Below, in pieces: positions 10,051 to 21,530 of a stretch of DNA of 64,000 nt. The first letter of the stretch is position 1. The number at the start of each line of letters is the position of its first letter. This stretch comes from Monomorium pharaonis (taxonomy: Eukaryota > Arthropoda > Insecta > Hymenoptera > Formicidae), in NCBI RefSeq assembly GCF_013373865.1, contig NC_050467.1:29720996-29784995 (forward strand), read 5' to 3'. The translations under genes were made by a program, and so were the position numbers. Below the pieces are notes generated by a model. That model was not told the origin of the DNA and did not search any database. It worked only from the letters and a program-made list of their open reading frames with translations.

Positions 10051-13000
10051 ATGTCTCTAAAGAAAAAAGAAATTATTTTAAAGCCTGAAAATAAAGATAT
10101 TATTATCCGAAATGAGTGGCTTAATGATGACCATATTGATCATTTTCATGAACTTTTACAAAATTGTTCCGACTACAAACCTGTTGGAACATGGCGAATA
10201 CAACTTCCTCATTTGATACAACCTGTATTACAAGATACAAAACACATTCAAATATTGTATAGTTCGTCACATTGGGTATGTAGCTATTACGATAGAAAAA
10301 ATATATTTATATACGATTCATTAAATAATAAAATACTGCATAAAAATTACGAACAATTCTTGAAAAGATTATTTCCAACATATGATTTTGAGAAACGTTC
10401 AGTCAAATTTCCAACTGTGCAACAACAACCAAATGGTAATGATTGTGGTGTTTTTGCAATAGCTTTTGCTATTTCATTATTATATAACATTAAACCTGAA
10501 AAAGTAAGATATGACCATAGTCAAATGCGTTCACATTTATTAAAAATTTTTGAATCTAATGTGATTGAGCATTTTCCTCAGGATTTAAATTATGGTGTTC
10601 CTCAAAAAATACTTCCATTAGCAGTAATAAAAGCAAGAGAAGCTATAGCTAATGCTCAACGTATAAAGAGATATTTATCTAAAAAAAATACTTTGAAGAA
10701 TGAATGTCATAATATTGATGATAATCAGGTTAAAAAAAGTCATATAGACGAATATGATTCTTCGAAGAATAAATGTCATAATATAGAAGATAATCGTGAT
10801 AAAAAACGTTATCTAGACGATGATTTGGAAAATGTTTGTCTAGAAAAGCGGCTTCAATATCAACAAAACTTAGAACAAAATCAGGCTAAGCATCTGGATC
10901 GATATAAGACAGATTTATTGAATAATCCTGCTAAAAAGCGACGTCAATATGAAAAAATTGAAGATAATCGCGATAAAAAACGTTATGCAGACAATGATTT
11001 GGAAAATATTTGTGCTAAAAAGCGGTTTCGATATCAACAAAATTTAGAACAAAATCGGGCTAAGCAAAGGGATCAATATAAAAAAGATTTACTGAATAAT
11101 CGTGCTAAAAAGTTGCTTCAATATCAACAAAATTTAGAACAAAATCGGGCTAAGAAACAGGATCAATATAAAAAAGATTTACTGAATAATCGTACTAAAA
11201 AGCTGCTTCGATATCAACAAAATTTAGAACAAAATTGGGCTAAGCAACGGGATCAATATAAAAAAGATTTACTGAATAATCGTGCTAAAAAGCGACGTCA
11301 ATATAAAAAAAATTTAGAAAAAAATCGTTTGCGTAAAAGAATACATTATTTTATACATTCACAACATGAACGAGATAGATACAAAAAATATTTCGATCGT
11401 AAATGGTTATATAATAAACAATATTACGAGAAAAAGATGTTAAAATTTAATTCTGTAAAAAAATATGCTGGTCAAAATATTATTAGAAAATATAGTAAGT
11501 TTTGGTCAAAAAATTACATACATATGCATAATCCTGTGACAATAACAGATATTATGAATAAACTTAATATTAAACATAAAATTGAAAGACGATTAGAAGC
11601 TGAAAAAATTTTGCGTTGGTCTATGCAGATTAGAAATAATTATATTCACAATATGTATAAAATATTAGCTGTATTGAAAAAAAAAGCTGAAGTACACTTA
11701 ACTCTTGTTACTGAGTGTTTAACAATTGATGATAAATTACATGCGTTATGTGGTGTATCGGGTCATACAGCTTCTTCCGAAAATTATTTTATTGATTCTA
11801 CATATGGCGAACAATTTACTTTATCGCAATCTTTAATAACAAATGTGAAAGGTCAAATTATAAATGTATTACCCCTGATAGAAGCACAAGCTAAAAAAGC
11901 ATGGTTGTGCAATGCTTCGTGTAAAATTGATTCGTTTGTAATTGATCGTTATAAAAAGTTTCTTGAAGTAATCAATATATGTACTTTAAAGAAAATACCA
12001 GAATTATTACGCAAGGTTTATCAAAAATGTACAGTAAATGATTTGACTGACAAATTAGGTCATACACAGGCTTGTTACATTAATCCAAATCTTTGTAAAG
12101 CAATGTCTCTTTCTATTCAATTATTATCACCTCATTTTCCAAAGGTGAGACATATTAAACGTTTGATTTATCGAATAAGAGCAGACTATCGAAAGTTAAT
12201 AGATCTAGAAAAAGCTTTAAATTCTGGCGATATCGATACATTAAATGAACTTATAACTTTGGCACAAGATCGAGCAAATATGTACAAACATCATCAAAGT
12301 TTAACTGATTTGAGTGATGATGATATTATTTCTAAATATAGCAAAGCATTTAAGACGTTTACTAAACGTTCTATGGACACACCTCGATATGTTTGTGTTT
12401 CATGTGAGAGACTTTGCTATAAAAGAAGTGTATCTGAAATTAGTAAGGTTAAAACACAATTAGATATTCCAATTTGGAAAGATTTAATGGCACATATAAA
12501 AAATTTAAATATTGATCCGCAATACATATGTCTTTATTGCCAAAGAAAATTCCGTAACGGATTAATGCCTGCTTATTGTATTTTAAACAATCTATATATC
12601 CAAAATGTTCCCGAAGTAATATCGTCTCTTAATTCATTCGAAAAAATGTTAATACAAAGGGCTAAAGCATTTCAAACTGTTGTTAAAATGGGAACTGTGA
12701 TGAATAAAAGGTTGCCTCATAGACAGATGGTACAGAAAGTAAAAGGTAGAACATTTCATTTACCATTACCATTAGAACAAACAATAAACAAAATATGTTC
12801 GAAAACTGATGCGATAAATAAAAACAATATGGAATTGTACATTTTAGTTAGAGGTATTCCAACAAAAGCAAAAATTATTTGGGAAGAAATGGTAAATCTT
12901 AAAAAAGTATTTGATGCTTTGGTATGGTTAAAACGTAATAATCACCTTTATAAACACATTATACTGCCAGATACTTTCGATGGATTATGTTCGGAAAAGA

Positions 13001-15960
13001 ATGTAGAATTTTTTGAAATAAAAGAGACAGAAAATGATTCTGAATTTGTATCGGATAATGATAATAATGATGGTACATTATTGAATTCCAAAATTGAAAT
13101 GCAAGAAACAAAAAATAATGCAGAAGCTATTGTTTTAAATCTTCAAGGTGACGCTATGTTAACTCAGGTTACCGATGACAAGGATAGTTATTACGAACAG
13201 TATACCATTTATCCTTTATATGAAAAAAAAACACGTGAAAGCGCTAACACTTTGTATCAAATGTTAAAAATTGAGGAATTACCTTTGGATAACCGTGAAA
13301 AATTTTTAGATTTATTATGTTTTCCAGATATATATCCTTTTGGTATTAATGGACAACATGAAACTAGACAAATTAAACTTCATGAACATGAATATATTAA
13401 ATGTCGTTTGACTTCTAAACATCCCCAATATAGATTGAATCAACAATATTTGTTTTATTTATTAAATAATGCGAATAATCGTCAATTAAAGCGCGGTATT
13501 TATCATAAATTAAATGTAACTAATTTGCGAGATCGTTATACGGCTTCAGAATATTTACAAGCAGTGCAGAAAGAATTATTGGAGTCTGATTTGAGTACAA
13601 TATTTTCTACCTTGAGAAATACGGCACAATATTGGCGTAGACCAAGATATGATTTAGAGTGCATGATACAACATTACGGACCTGCGACATGGTTTTTAAC
13701 ATTGAGTCCTAGTGAATGGATGTGGGATGATTTAGGTCAATACATTCGTGAAGTAAATGGTTGGTGTAACGATTCGTCTTCCACTAGTGCTCTCGTTGCT
13801 AGAGATCCTGTATCAGCGTCGAGATTTCTCGATAATAAGTTTCGAGCAATGATTGATTTTATTTGTTCCGAAGATCATCCGATCGGAGAAGTTACACATT
13901 ACTTCTGGCGACGAGAATATCAAGGTAGAGGGATACAACATTTTCATATGTTAATTTGGATTAAAGATGCACCAATTATTGGTGTATCTTCTGAAAAAGA
14001 AATTTCTGAATTTATTTTACAACATGTAACTTGTAAAATGCCAGATAAAAATATTTCTCCATTATTATATGAGCGAGTTAATACATACCAACAACACAAA
14101 CATAACAATTATTGTCTTCGTTCTAAGAAAATGGGACGTAAAGTTGGTCGTATATGTCGTTTCGGATTTCCTCGCCCTGTTACGGATACGTTATGTTTAA
14201 GAGATGTTGTAAGTTCGATAGCAGGTAGGAAACAGTTAAAGTCTAGAAGTAGGCTTTATGATATTCCTCGAACGGAGAGAGAGGGTTATATAAATGACTA
14301 TAATCCCCCTACTCTTACTGCATGGAATGGAAATATGGATATACAATATATTGGAGAAAATTCAAGGTTTATTAATATGTACATAAGTAAGTATGTAAAT
14401 AAAGCAGGACAATGTGAATTATCTGAAGATATTCTTGATTGTAAAAATCAGACAAACAAATCAATAGCGAGCTGTCTTTGGAATATTGGATTACGATTTT
14501 TAAATAATAGAGAATGTGGAGCTCTTGAAGCTGCGGATACATTGCTAAGTATTCCTTTATATGGAACTGATCGAAATACGACGATCAAATGGTTGGATAC
14601 GAATCAGATACGATATAGAAAAGTCAAAAACGTTAAGGAAGTTGAAGCTCTCGATAGAGATTCTACAGATATATTTTGTGCGTCTGTAATAGATGACCAT
14701 TATCCATATAGACCGAAAGAATTTGAATCGATGTGTTTATATGAATTTATGCAATGGCATGATATTACAAAAATTAAACCACAAAGTAAAAATATTAAAT
14801 ATTACAAAATGGATAATGGTTATTACCTTAAACGGCGACAACGTGGACATCTTATTAATCATTATAAATATGATGTTAAGACGCGGCCGGAAAATTATTT
14901 CTTTTCATTACTTCTTATGTTTCAACCATGGCGAAAAATGGAAGATCTTAAAAATGGTTGTGATACTTATGCGGAATCATTTCATAAGGTAAAATTACAT
15001 CTCGTCGAAGCATTGCAGTATCATGAAAAAATGGAAGAATTGAAACAAGCATATGAAACTGTGAAGGAATTGGTTCAACAACAGATTGACGAAAAACAGC
15101 ATCTGTCTCAAGATGATCCTGATAATCCGATAGGTGTTCAAAATATTCAAGCTGGTGAAGCAATGCAAGATTTTAAAGATCTTGGTGGTCACGAAGAAGA
15201 AATCGATATATCTGAAATGATTTCAAAATTGAATGCAGATCAAAAAAGAGTATTTGATAGAGTCATTAATACCGTGTCAGATAAAAAATCGTTATTACGA
15301 CTATACGTTAGTGGAGAAGGAGGCACTGGTAAAAGTTTCTTGATTAAAACTATTAAATGCTGGATAAAACAAAATCTTAATAAGGATACTGCAATAGCAG
15401 CGCCCACTGGTATAGCAGCATTTAATATAAATGGTTTGACAGTACATAGATTACTTCAATTACCCGTTGAACATGGTTCTACTCCTAATTATAAACAATT
15501 AGCTGATCATGTATTAAAAGTTTTACGAGCAGACCTCAAAGATGTTATTCTTTTTATAATTGATGAGGTATCAATGATATCTAATTTGATTTTATTGTAT
15601 ATACATTTTCGATTATCTGAAATATTTGATACTATTGATTGTGATGATGGTTGGTTTGGTCGAGTGCATATTCTTCTATTTGGAGATTTGCTTCAATTAC
15701 CTCCTGTACATGAAGATCCTGCCTTCGTAAATTTATCAAATGTAAAAGTTAAGAAATTTCTTGGTTCCTTAAATGCTGTTAATTTATGGACTACTTTATT
15801 TGATTACGATGAATTAACGATCAATATGCGCCAACAAGGAGATGGATCTTATCGTGAATTACTTTCGAGAATTCGTATTGGTTTACTGACAAAATCTGAT
15901 TGTGACATTCTTGAAAAAAGAAAAATATCTTTTATAGGTAAGTCTTTCGAAGAAAGATTA
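10051..15960 (+). CDS. Helitron RepHel protein with N-terminal Ulp1-like protease, truncated in helicase
   Basis: It encodes the rolling-circle replication initiator and helicase of a Helitron-type transposon. I start it at ATG 10051; the frame is open further up but only by a TTG. Order: a Ulp1/C48-like cysteine protease with His74, Asp89, Gln126 and Cys132 (NGNDCGVFA); a Lys/Gln-rich region with in-frame 90-bp repeats (about residues 320-425); Cys-pair motifs CVSCERLC and CLYCQRKF (about 780-830); the Rep HUH site GIQHFHMLIW (His1297, His1299) and YISKYVNK (about 1441); a Pif1-like helicase with Walker A GEGGTGKS at 1755, IIDEVSM and GDLLQLPPV. After about codon 1970 the frame enters a MITE at 15961 and stops at 15993. 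Helicase motifs IV-VI and the 3' end are absent, so this copy is probably dead. The rest is remarkably open. Confidence 0.9.
11020..11320 (+). repeat. in-frame 90-bp tandem repeats within the Helitron gene
   Basis: The unit encodes about 30 residues, including YQQNLEQNRAK and YKKDLLNNRAKK. Starts fall near 11031, 11121 and 11211, with diverged units before and after. Length is a multiple of three, so copy number can vary without breaking the frame. Confidence 0.85.
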
Positions 15961-16090
15961 GGTCAGCGTACAGCGTACCGGCGTATGGCGTAAAGAAATT
16001 AGACCAATGTCTGTGCTAACAAAACGGGCGTAAAACCTTGTAATTGGTTTAATTCCTTTACGTCATACGCCGATACTCTGTACGCTGGCC
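15961..16090. mobile_element. foldback MITE ending the Helitron ORF
   Basis: The ends are GGTCAGCGTACAGCGTACCG and its imperfect complement ..GTACGCTGGCC. The arms also share GGCGTATGGCGTAAAG/CTTTACGTCATACGCC. The Helitron frame reads into it and stops at 15993. Helitron sequence does not resume on the far side, so a deletion accompanied or followed the insertion. Confidence 0.75.
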
Positions 16091-16100
16091 CCATGTGACT

Positions 16101-16358
16101 GCACCCTAAAAAAGTAGATATTCTCACGTCCGCCATTTTTTTTCAAACTAGCAAATAACTAGCATAATGTTTTACATATATAATATATCGCAATAACCTT
16201 TGTCTCAAGATCATAAATATCATGTCTTTGTTTCATTGTCGCATAAAGTTTGGTGCTTCCAAAGATTATTGACGTATATATATACAAAACATATCTAATT
16301 TTTCATGCTAGTTAGAAGAAAAATGGCGGACGTGAGAATACTCACTTTTATAGTGCCT
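16101..16358. mobile_element. foldback MITE, about 258 bp
   Basis: The arms share TATTCTCACGTCCGCCATTT and its complement, then AACTAGC, with an AT-rich loop. The ends GCACCCTAAAAAAGT and ACTTTTATAGTGCC are imperfect. Confidence 0.75.
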
Positions 16359-16479
16359 TAGTATTCTATATTACATCGAGTAAAAGTTTCCTCGGAAAGG
16401 ACGTTTTGGAATGTAGCCTAGAATGAGAAAAAATATTTCTGTCTTAAGGTGCCTTTTCACACTGACACTTGACGCTCAG

Positions 16480-16566
16480 TTTCAGCGTCAAAAGACATCA
16501 CGTGACTAAAAATAAAGATACCCCATTCGTTATTTTTAGTCACGTGATGTCTTTTTACGCTGAAAA
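16480..16566. mobile_element. foldback hairpin with CACGTGA arms
   Basis: TTTCAGCGTCAAAAGACATC pairs with GATGTCTTTTTACGCTGAAA, and the inner arm CACGTGACTAAAAATAA pairs with its complement. It may be the left part of a larger element continued at 16702. Confidence 0.7.
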
Positions 16567-16569
16567 TAA

Positions 16570-16700
16570 GGGAGCGCCCCGATTGACCACGTTGCAATTG
16601 GCCACAACCATTTGCAGCAATGAATGCTTAGAGTTTTTCCGTTGGACCGCCAATTAGAAAAACGGTGGTCAATTGGGACGTGGTCAATCGGGGCGCTCCC
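16570..16700. mobile_element. foldback MITE with GGGAGCGCCCCGATTGACCA ends
   Basis: The two ends are exact inverted copies for about 22 bp, followed by imperfect pairing (ACGTTGCAATTGGCCAC / GTGGTCAATTGGGACGT). It separates hairpins at 16480-16566 and 16702-16768 and may have inserted between them. Confidence 0.8.
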
Positions 16701-16701
16701 A

Positions 16702-16768
16702 AAAGTTTCAAGTTACTGTCTCTTTCTATTCAACACCAATAGAAAGAGATAGTTACATGAAACTTTTC
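16702..16768. repeat. hairpin with GTTTCAAGTTACTGTCTCTT arms
   Basis: AAGTTTCAAGTTACTGTCTC pairs with GAGATAGTTACATGAAACTT around a 20-bp loop. Confidence 0.65.
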
Positions 16769-16831
16769 ACTTTTCACGTTTCCGCCTTAAGGAAAAAATT
16801 ACATGATCGCTGCCCTGGTCGAAAACGCCAT

Positions 16832-17390
16832 TAGAGTGCGTGTTAGTAAGTAGGAGCCACTGAAATAATAGTATTGTTCGTTTATTCTGTTCTGGGTCTA
16901 CTCGGAGCAAACCCAAGCAGACCAACGCACTCTAATAGGTTGGCATCATCGGAATCAACCTATTAGATTGCGTTGGTCTGCTTAAGTTTGTGCTCCGAGT
17001 AGACCCAGAACAGACAAAATGAACAAGGCTATAATATAAGCGGAAGTGCAACTGCAGAATCCTTGGGTGCATTCGTTTACGTAGTGGCTGCCGCAGATGT
17101 CGTTCGTTTATCCTTGTTTAACACGTTAGTTAAAAAAGAACAAGGATACCACTTAGAACGTTTTCTCTCTCGGATCACCTTGAACAAAAGGATTTTACCG
17201 CCGCACTCGTTCCGGTTATATTTGGCCTGTTCTTTTTAGCTGCACTGATACACTGGTGCAATAAGTTAAAGTGAGACAAATATATTTTTTCTCATTCTAA
17301 CTTGTTGCACCAGTGCAGCAGTGCAGGGAAAAAGAACAGACCACTTGTATTTCAGTGGCTCCTACTCACTCCAACGCACTCTAATAGGCT
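16832..17390. mobile_element. compound foldback enclosing two smaller ones
   Basis: The outer arms ATTAGAGTGCGTGTTAGTAA and AAGTAGGAGCCACTGAAAT (left, 16833-16868) match the inverted ATTTCAGTGGCTCCTACTCA (right, 17351-17390). Inside are a foldback at 16874-17026 (arms GTTCTGGGTCTACTCGGAGC) and the family D MITE at 17224-17342. The palindromic word CCAACGCACTCTAATAGG occurs at about 16933 and 17372, with inverted partners nearby. Confidence 0.6.
17224..17342. mobile_element. Harbinger-like MITE, family D, copy 1
   Basis: The ends are GGCCTGTTCTTTTTAGCTGC and its imperfect complement GCAGGGAAAAAGAACAGACC. The left end resembles the left end of the autonomous Harbinger at 32199 (GGTTTGTTATTTCCAGCTGC), which suggests it is a derivative. 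Confidence 0.75.
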
Positions 17391-17471
17391 GGTGTCATCG
17401 GAATCAACGTATTGGAGTGCGTTGGGGTAAATAGGAGCATGTCGGAGTATGTGACGCAAACAGACCCATGT

Positions 17472-17575
17472 GGCCCGTTCACTTTAGCGGCACTGATGCA
17501 ACAAGTTAAAGTGAGACAAATATATTTTTTTCTCATTTTAATTTATTACAACAGTGCAGCAGTGCAGCTAAAAAG
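17472..17575. mobile_element. Harbinger-like MITE, family D, copy 2, right end lost
   Basis: It matches copy 1 (GTTAAAGTGAGACAAATATA core) but its right end lacks the terminal GAACAGACC and abuts copy 3 at 17577. Confidence 0.7.
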
Positions 17576-17634
17576 TGGCCTGTTCTTTTTAGCTGCACTA
17601 TTACACTGCAATAAGTTAAAGTAAGACAAGTATA

Positions 17635-17867
17635 GCTGCGTTCCGATATTCACTGCCAGTACTGAAAATCTATAGTTTACGTCACATATAGGGTGCGTTC
17701 TTAAATTCGCAACGGATGCAGCCAGATACACCAGAATGTCATTCCATCTTTGTTACTTACGGAAAGTTGAACAAAGATAGAATAACACTCCAGTGCATCC
17801 GTTGCGAATTTAAAAACGCACCCATACTGTAGATTTTTAATACTGACAGTAAATATCGGAACGCAGC
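17635..17867. mobile_element. foldback MITE, GCTGCGTTCCGATATTC ends, second nesting level
   Basis: Its arms pair (GCTGCGTTCCGATATTCACT / AGTAAATATCGGAACGCAGC), as do inner arms CTGAAAATCTATAG/CTGTAGATTTTTAAT. It is inserted in family D copy 3 and is itself split by 17691-17823. Confidence 0.8.
17691..17823. mobile_element. foldback MITE, GGGTGCGTTCTTAAATTCGC ends, innermost
   Basis: The arms are nearly perfect inverted repeats of about 30 bp. ATA is duplicated at 17688-17690 and 17824-17826. The first ten bases match family B (GGGTGCGTTC). Confidence 0.85.
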
Positions 17868-17930
17868 CAATATTTTTTCTTATTCTAACTTATTGCATCA
17901 GTGCATCAGTGCAACTAGAAAGAACAGACC

Positions 17931-19820
17931 AAAGGACAGGCCAATGATCATAGAGTGTATGTGGTCACCGAGCGTACGCACATGGTCGCGGAGCATGTTT
18001 ATGCTGTTACGTTTCGTCGGTATGACAGGTTTCATAACCTAAATATTCATCAACTTTAACTATTAATATCTCGAGATATTTGAGGTGATGTGTTTAAATT
18101 AAATAATTATCGAAATTTGTAACAATTAAAGTGCTGTGCTTTATGTTTTTGAAATTATATTTGCATTTTATTAAATATATATTGTGTTATTGTCACAAGT
18201 GAGGTGAATTGGTATTCACAACTGTATTAATTTAAATAATATTGAAGAAGTGGCAACAGGAATTACAAAAGGATCCATGCAGTTACAATACATGGGATTC
18301 ATTTCAGCATGAGATTATCATTATTGTCTCCGCTATCTGAATCTTGTGCAATGTAACGAAGTCATCAACATTGCAGCTGACTAATCATTTGTATTGAAGA
18401 AAAAATATAACTTTTTTGAAACATATGTTTAGATAATCATATTTGTTTTTAATTTGTCTTGTATATTTGTAATTCAGTGAATGAGTGTAAAGTGTTATGT
18501 TATATATTGTGTATAATTCCAAAATTTAATCAAATTTATGTAATTTTATTTTTTAATGTTGCTGATATAACTTAGTTTACGACTATACTTTATTTTGCGA
18601 AGAGAATTGTGTAGATAAAACTGTACGGAATGCCGTTACAAAAAATGAAGAATATTTTAACAGGAATGAATTGTTATTACTGAAACATAATTATTAATTC
18701 TTTTCAAAACTTACTCGATTTTAATTATGAAAGCAACACCTTTATATTTTAATTTTATCAAAAAATTTATGTGTATTAAAGTTATATTTTTAAAACATAT
18801 GTATGTGTATGCTTATTGCACAAAGTGTTTGTTTTGCAAGATGTAAAATTAGCAAAATGTAAAATGATATCAGGAAAGTAATGGATGGAATGCAGTCACA
18901 AAATATGAAATATGTGTCAACAGGCATAAACTCCTGTTGCTGAATTTGATCTTCATGACAGGTAACGTAATTAATTCTTTTTAATTTTACTTACTTTTTC
19001 AGATTTTACTTAGTGGTAATGAATTTAAATAATTTGAAAAATAACACCTTTCTGCTTTAATACATAATTACAAAATTTAATTGTAATTATATTTTCAGAA
19101 CATGGTGGTGAGTTATCTACTGTACTAAGTGAAAAAATACATTATTGTATGTTCTACATGTTCTTTCCATGTTATTAAAAGCTTCATATATTTTATATAT
19201 TTTTAATGTTACTAAGAGTGACATGATTTCTGGCTCTGTGTTATTCGGAAAAGTGGTCAAATTTTGTCAGGAATCTTCTGGCACATTCTGATTCTTAAAG
19301 AGTTTAGTTAAAAAATACAGAATTTATTTTAACAAGACTTCAATCTTATTGTTTTCATATGTGCATCGTGTACAATATAAGAGAATCGTGCATATTTAAA
19401 CGATCAATAAAATATCTAATATATTTGGCGACACAATTTAATTAAATCTAATCAATTAATCAAATATATTAGATTTAAATATTGTCTGTTTGCTATCAAA
19501 GATTGATAGCAGGCTGTGCTCAAAATCTGCTAACGTAAGTTGCATCTAGTAGAGCAGACTAAATTGACTGAAAATGTCCTGTACCATTTTACAATTTTCT
19601 CAATATTTAATGAGTTTTTATTTAAAAGTAATCAACTTGGAAATATCGCCAAGTACCGGTAAGTGCGTGGCGAAATAAGTCCGCCCAGCAGGACGCGCAT
19701 TCGCGGTTTGCTAAAATTGTTTATAAACTCGGCATGGCCATTGTCGTTTATAAACAATAACTCTCTGCGTGCCTAGCGGTCACTCTATCTTCATGCAAAT
19801 TTTCTGACACTGTATAAAAT
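17931..19820. other. 1.9 kb AT-rich, nothing recognised
   Basis: No supportable ORF, RNA gene, or strong repeat. A few short inverted words occur, for example TTGTTTATAAACT/CGTTTATAAACAA near 19715-19770. The lack of ORFs and homopolymer content argue for non-coding DNA. Confidence 0.5.
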
Positions 19821-19821
19821 A

Positions 19822-20110
19822 GTTTAATGACAATCGTCAAAAAATGCATGTGTCGTCAAATTCATCATTTGCGTGTTTTAGAATAGTTTGACGACAGTCG
19901 TCAAAATATACATGTGTCGTCAAATTCATCATTTGCGCGTTTTAGAATAGTTTGACGACAGTCGTCAAAATATACACGTGTCGTCAAATCCATCAGTTGT
20001 CCGTTTTAGAATAGTTTGACGACAGTCGTCAAAATGTACACGTGTCGTCAAATTAATCAATTGTCCGTTTTAGAATAGTTTGACGACAGTCGTCAAAATC
20101 GTCGATTGAA
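19822..20110. repeat. 64-bp tandem repeat, four to five copies, each with a palindrome
   Basis: Each unit holds TTTGACGACAGTCGTCAAA, a perfect palindrome around the central CAG region, then a second TGTCGTCAAATTC word and GTTTTAGAATAG. Unit starts fall near 19822, 19885, 19949, 20013 and 20077. Degenerate GTCAAAATCGTCAA words continue to about 20200. Confidence 0.8.
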
Positions 20111-20254
20111 CGTGTAAAAATTTGACGACCGACGTTAAAATCAACAAATGTCGTCAAAATCGTCAATTCTTTATAAAAATTGTCGTCAAAGCCATCAATT
20201 GCCAAATATATATTCATTTGTACGCGTATGTACATACAGGTATATGTACATTTT

Positions 20255-20660
20255 TGCCGTCGGAAGGAACGACCGCGAGCCTGACCGTAGGATCCGTCCG
20301 CGAACTCGGCCGGAGGTAACGACGACGTCGAGCGAGACCGGAGGTGACGACCGCGAACGCGGACGTAGGTAACGACGACGTCGAGCGAGACCGGAGGTGA
20401 CGACCGCGGCCGCGGCCGGAGGTAACGACGACGTCGAGCGAGACCGGAGGTGGTGACCGCGAACGCGGCCGGATGTACCGCCGGCGCTCGAACGAGGCCG
20501 GAGGTACCGATGACGTCTCGAGCGCCGCCGGAGGTAACGACGACGTCGAGCGAGACCGGAGGTGGCGACCGCGAACGCGGCCGGAGGTACCGCCGGCGCT
20601 CGAACGAGGCCGGAGGTACCGACGACGTCTCGAGCGCCGCCGAAGGTAACGATGGTCCTC
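20255..20660. repeat. GC-rich minisatellite of CCGGAGGTAACGACGACGTC units
   Basis: Units of about 55-60 bp repeat the words GAGCGAGACCGGAGGT, GACCGCGAACGCGG and GGAGGTACCGACGACG. Related words recur at 23420-23590. The long Arg/Pro-rich frames here come from base composition, so no gene is called. Confidence 0.75.
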
Positions 20661-20689
20661 GCCGCGCCCGAGCGGCTAAGTCCCTCGGG

Positions 20690-21530
20690 CGTTGAGATCT
20701 CGCCTGTTTCGCCCGTATACCGCCGTGCTATTCATCGTGCGTCGCCAACCGCTTGGCCGGCCGGTTAGGTATTATGAGAGGTGCGATGCACTCGGTGCGA
20801 ACCGAGCGACACGAACGAGCGCGTCCTTCGCGTCTCGTGCGTTCCGTACGAGTCTCCCGAGGCTCGGAACGTTAAATGTGTACGCAACACACATTTTTCA
20901 AACACAGCATTGCCACGAGTCGGTGTCGCAAGACCGAATGGCTCTTATGTGGCGCGCACACGTAGTGTTGGCCGCGCGATCGTCCCGCGTTCTTAGACGA
21001 ACGTATCCGGACGCATCGTCGCGCTTACCGAACATCAACTCCACGGAGACTAGTGGCGGAAGATGAGCGGTCTCGCGCCGCTCTCTCTTCCCGCTTACTT
21101 GTACACCGTAGCGAAATAATATTCAAACGCAAAGTTCCGAGATGACCGATGTGCATCGCGCACAGTCGATCTAACGTCGGGGCTGAACGGCGCTTTACAC
21201 ACGCCGTTCGTCTATGGGAGAATGAGAAGACTTGAAATGACACGAAATGAAATTGACAGAAGTGTAACGACAGAAGAGAAAAAGGAGAGAGTGTCGCCGA
21301 CCGGCTTGCAAGACGCCGGCGGCGGAGTAACGACACCTCCGAGCAGCAACGGCGAAGTTTTCGCTCGTTCGCTCGCTCGCCCGTTCGTACGCTCGTTTCG
21401 ATCTTCCGCGCGCGCGGTCCACCGAGCGCGCGTTCTCGGAGTCGACGACGACGAGCTAGTGCCTCGCCGCTCTCGCAGCGCGCGCACGCACGTAATAGCT
21501 CCCTGGTTGCTCCTGACAGTAGTCATATGC
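20690..21530. other. GC-rich block, no gene recognised
   Basis: Marked GC and CpG richness contrasts with the flanks. Open frames occur in several phases and both strands, as expected of GC-rich DNA, and none resembles a known protein. It may be 5' sequence of the non-LTR element that follows, or an unrelated CpG-rich promoter. Confidence 0.4.

Larger units (their letters stand above)
17577..17930. mobile_element. Harbinger-like MITE, family D, copy 3, host to two nested MITEs
   Basis: The left part (17577-17634) and right part (17868-17930) together match copy 1. The element at 17635-17867 lies between them. Confidence 0.8.

Noticed and set aside
14693..15192. Small frames on both strands inside the Helitron gene
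   Set aside because: Shadow frames of the RepHel gene.
19822..20110. CRISPR-like array
   Set aside because: Plain tandem 64-bp units; the segments between palindromes are also repeated.
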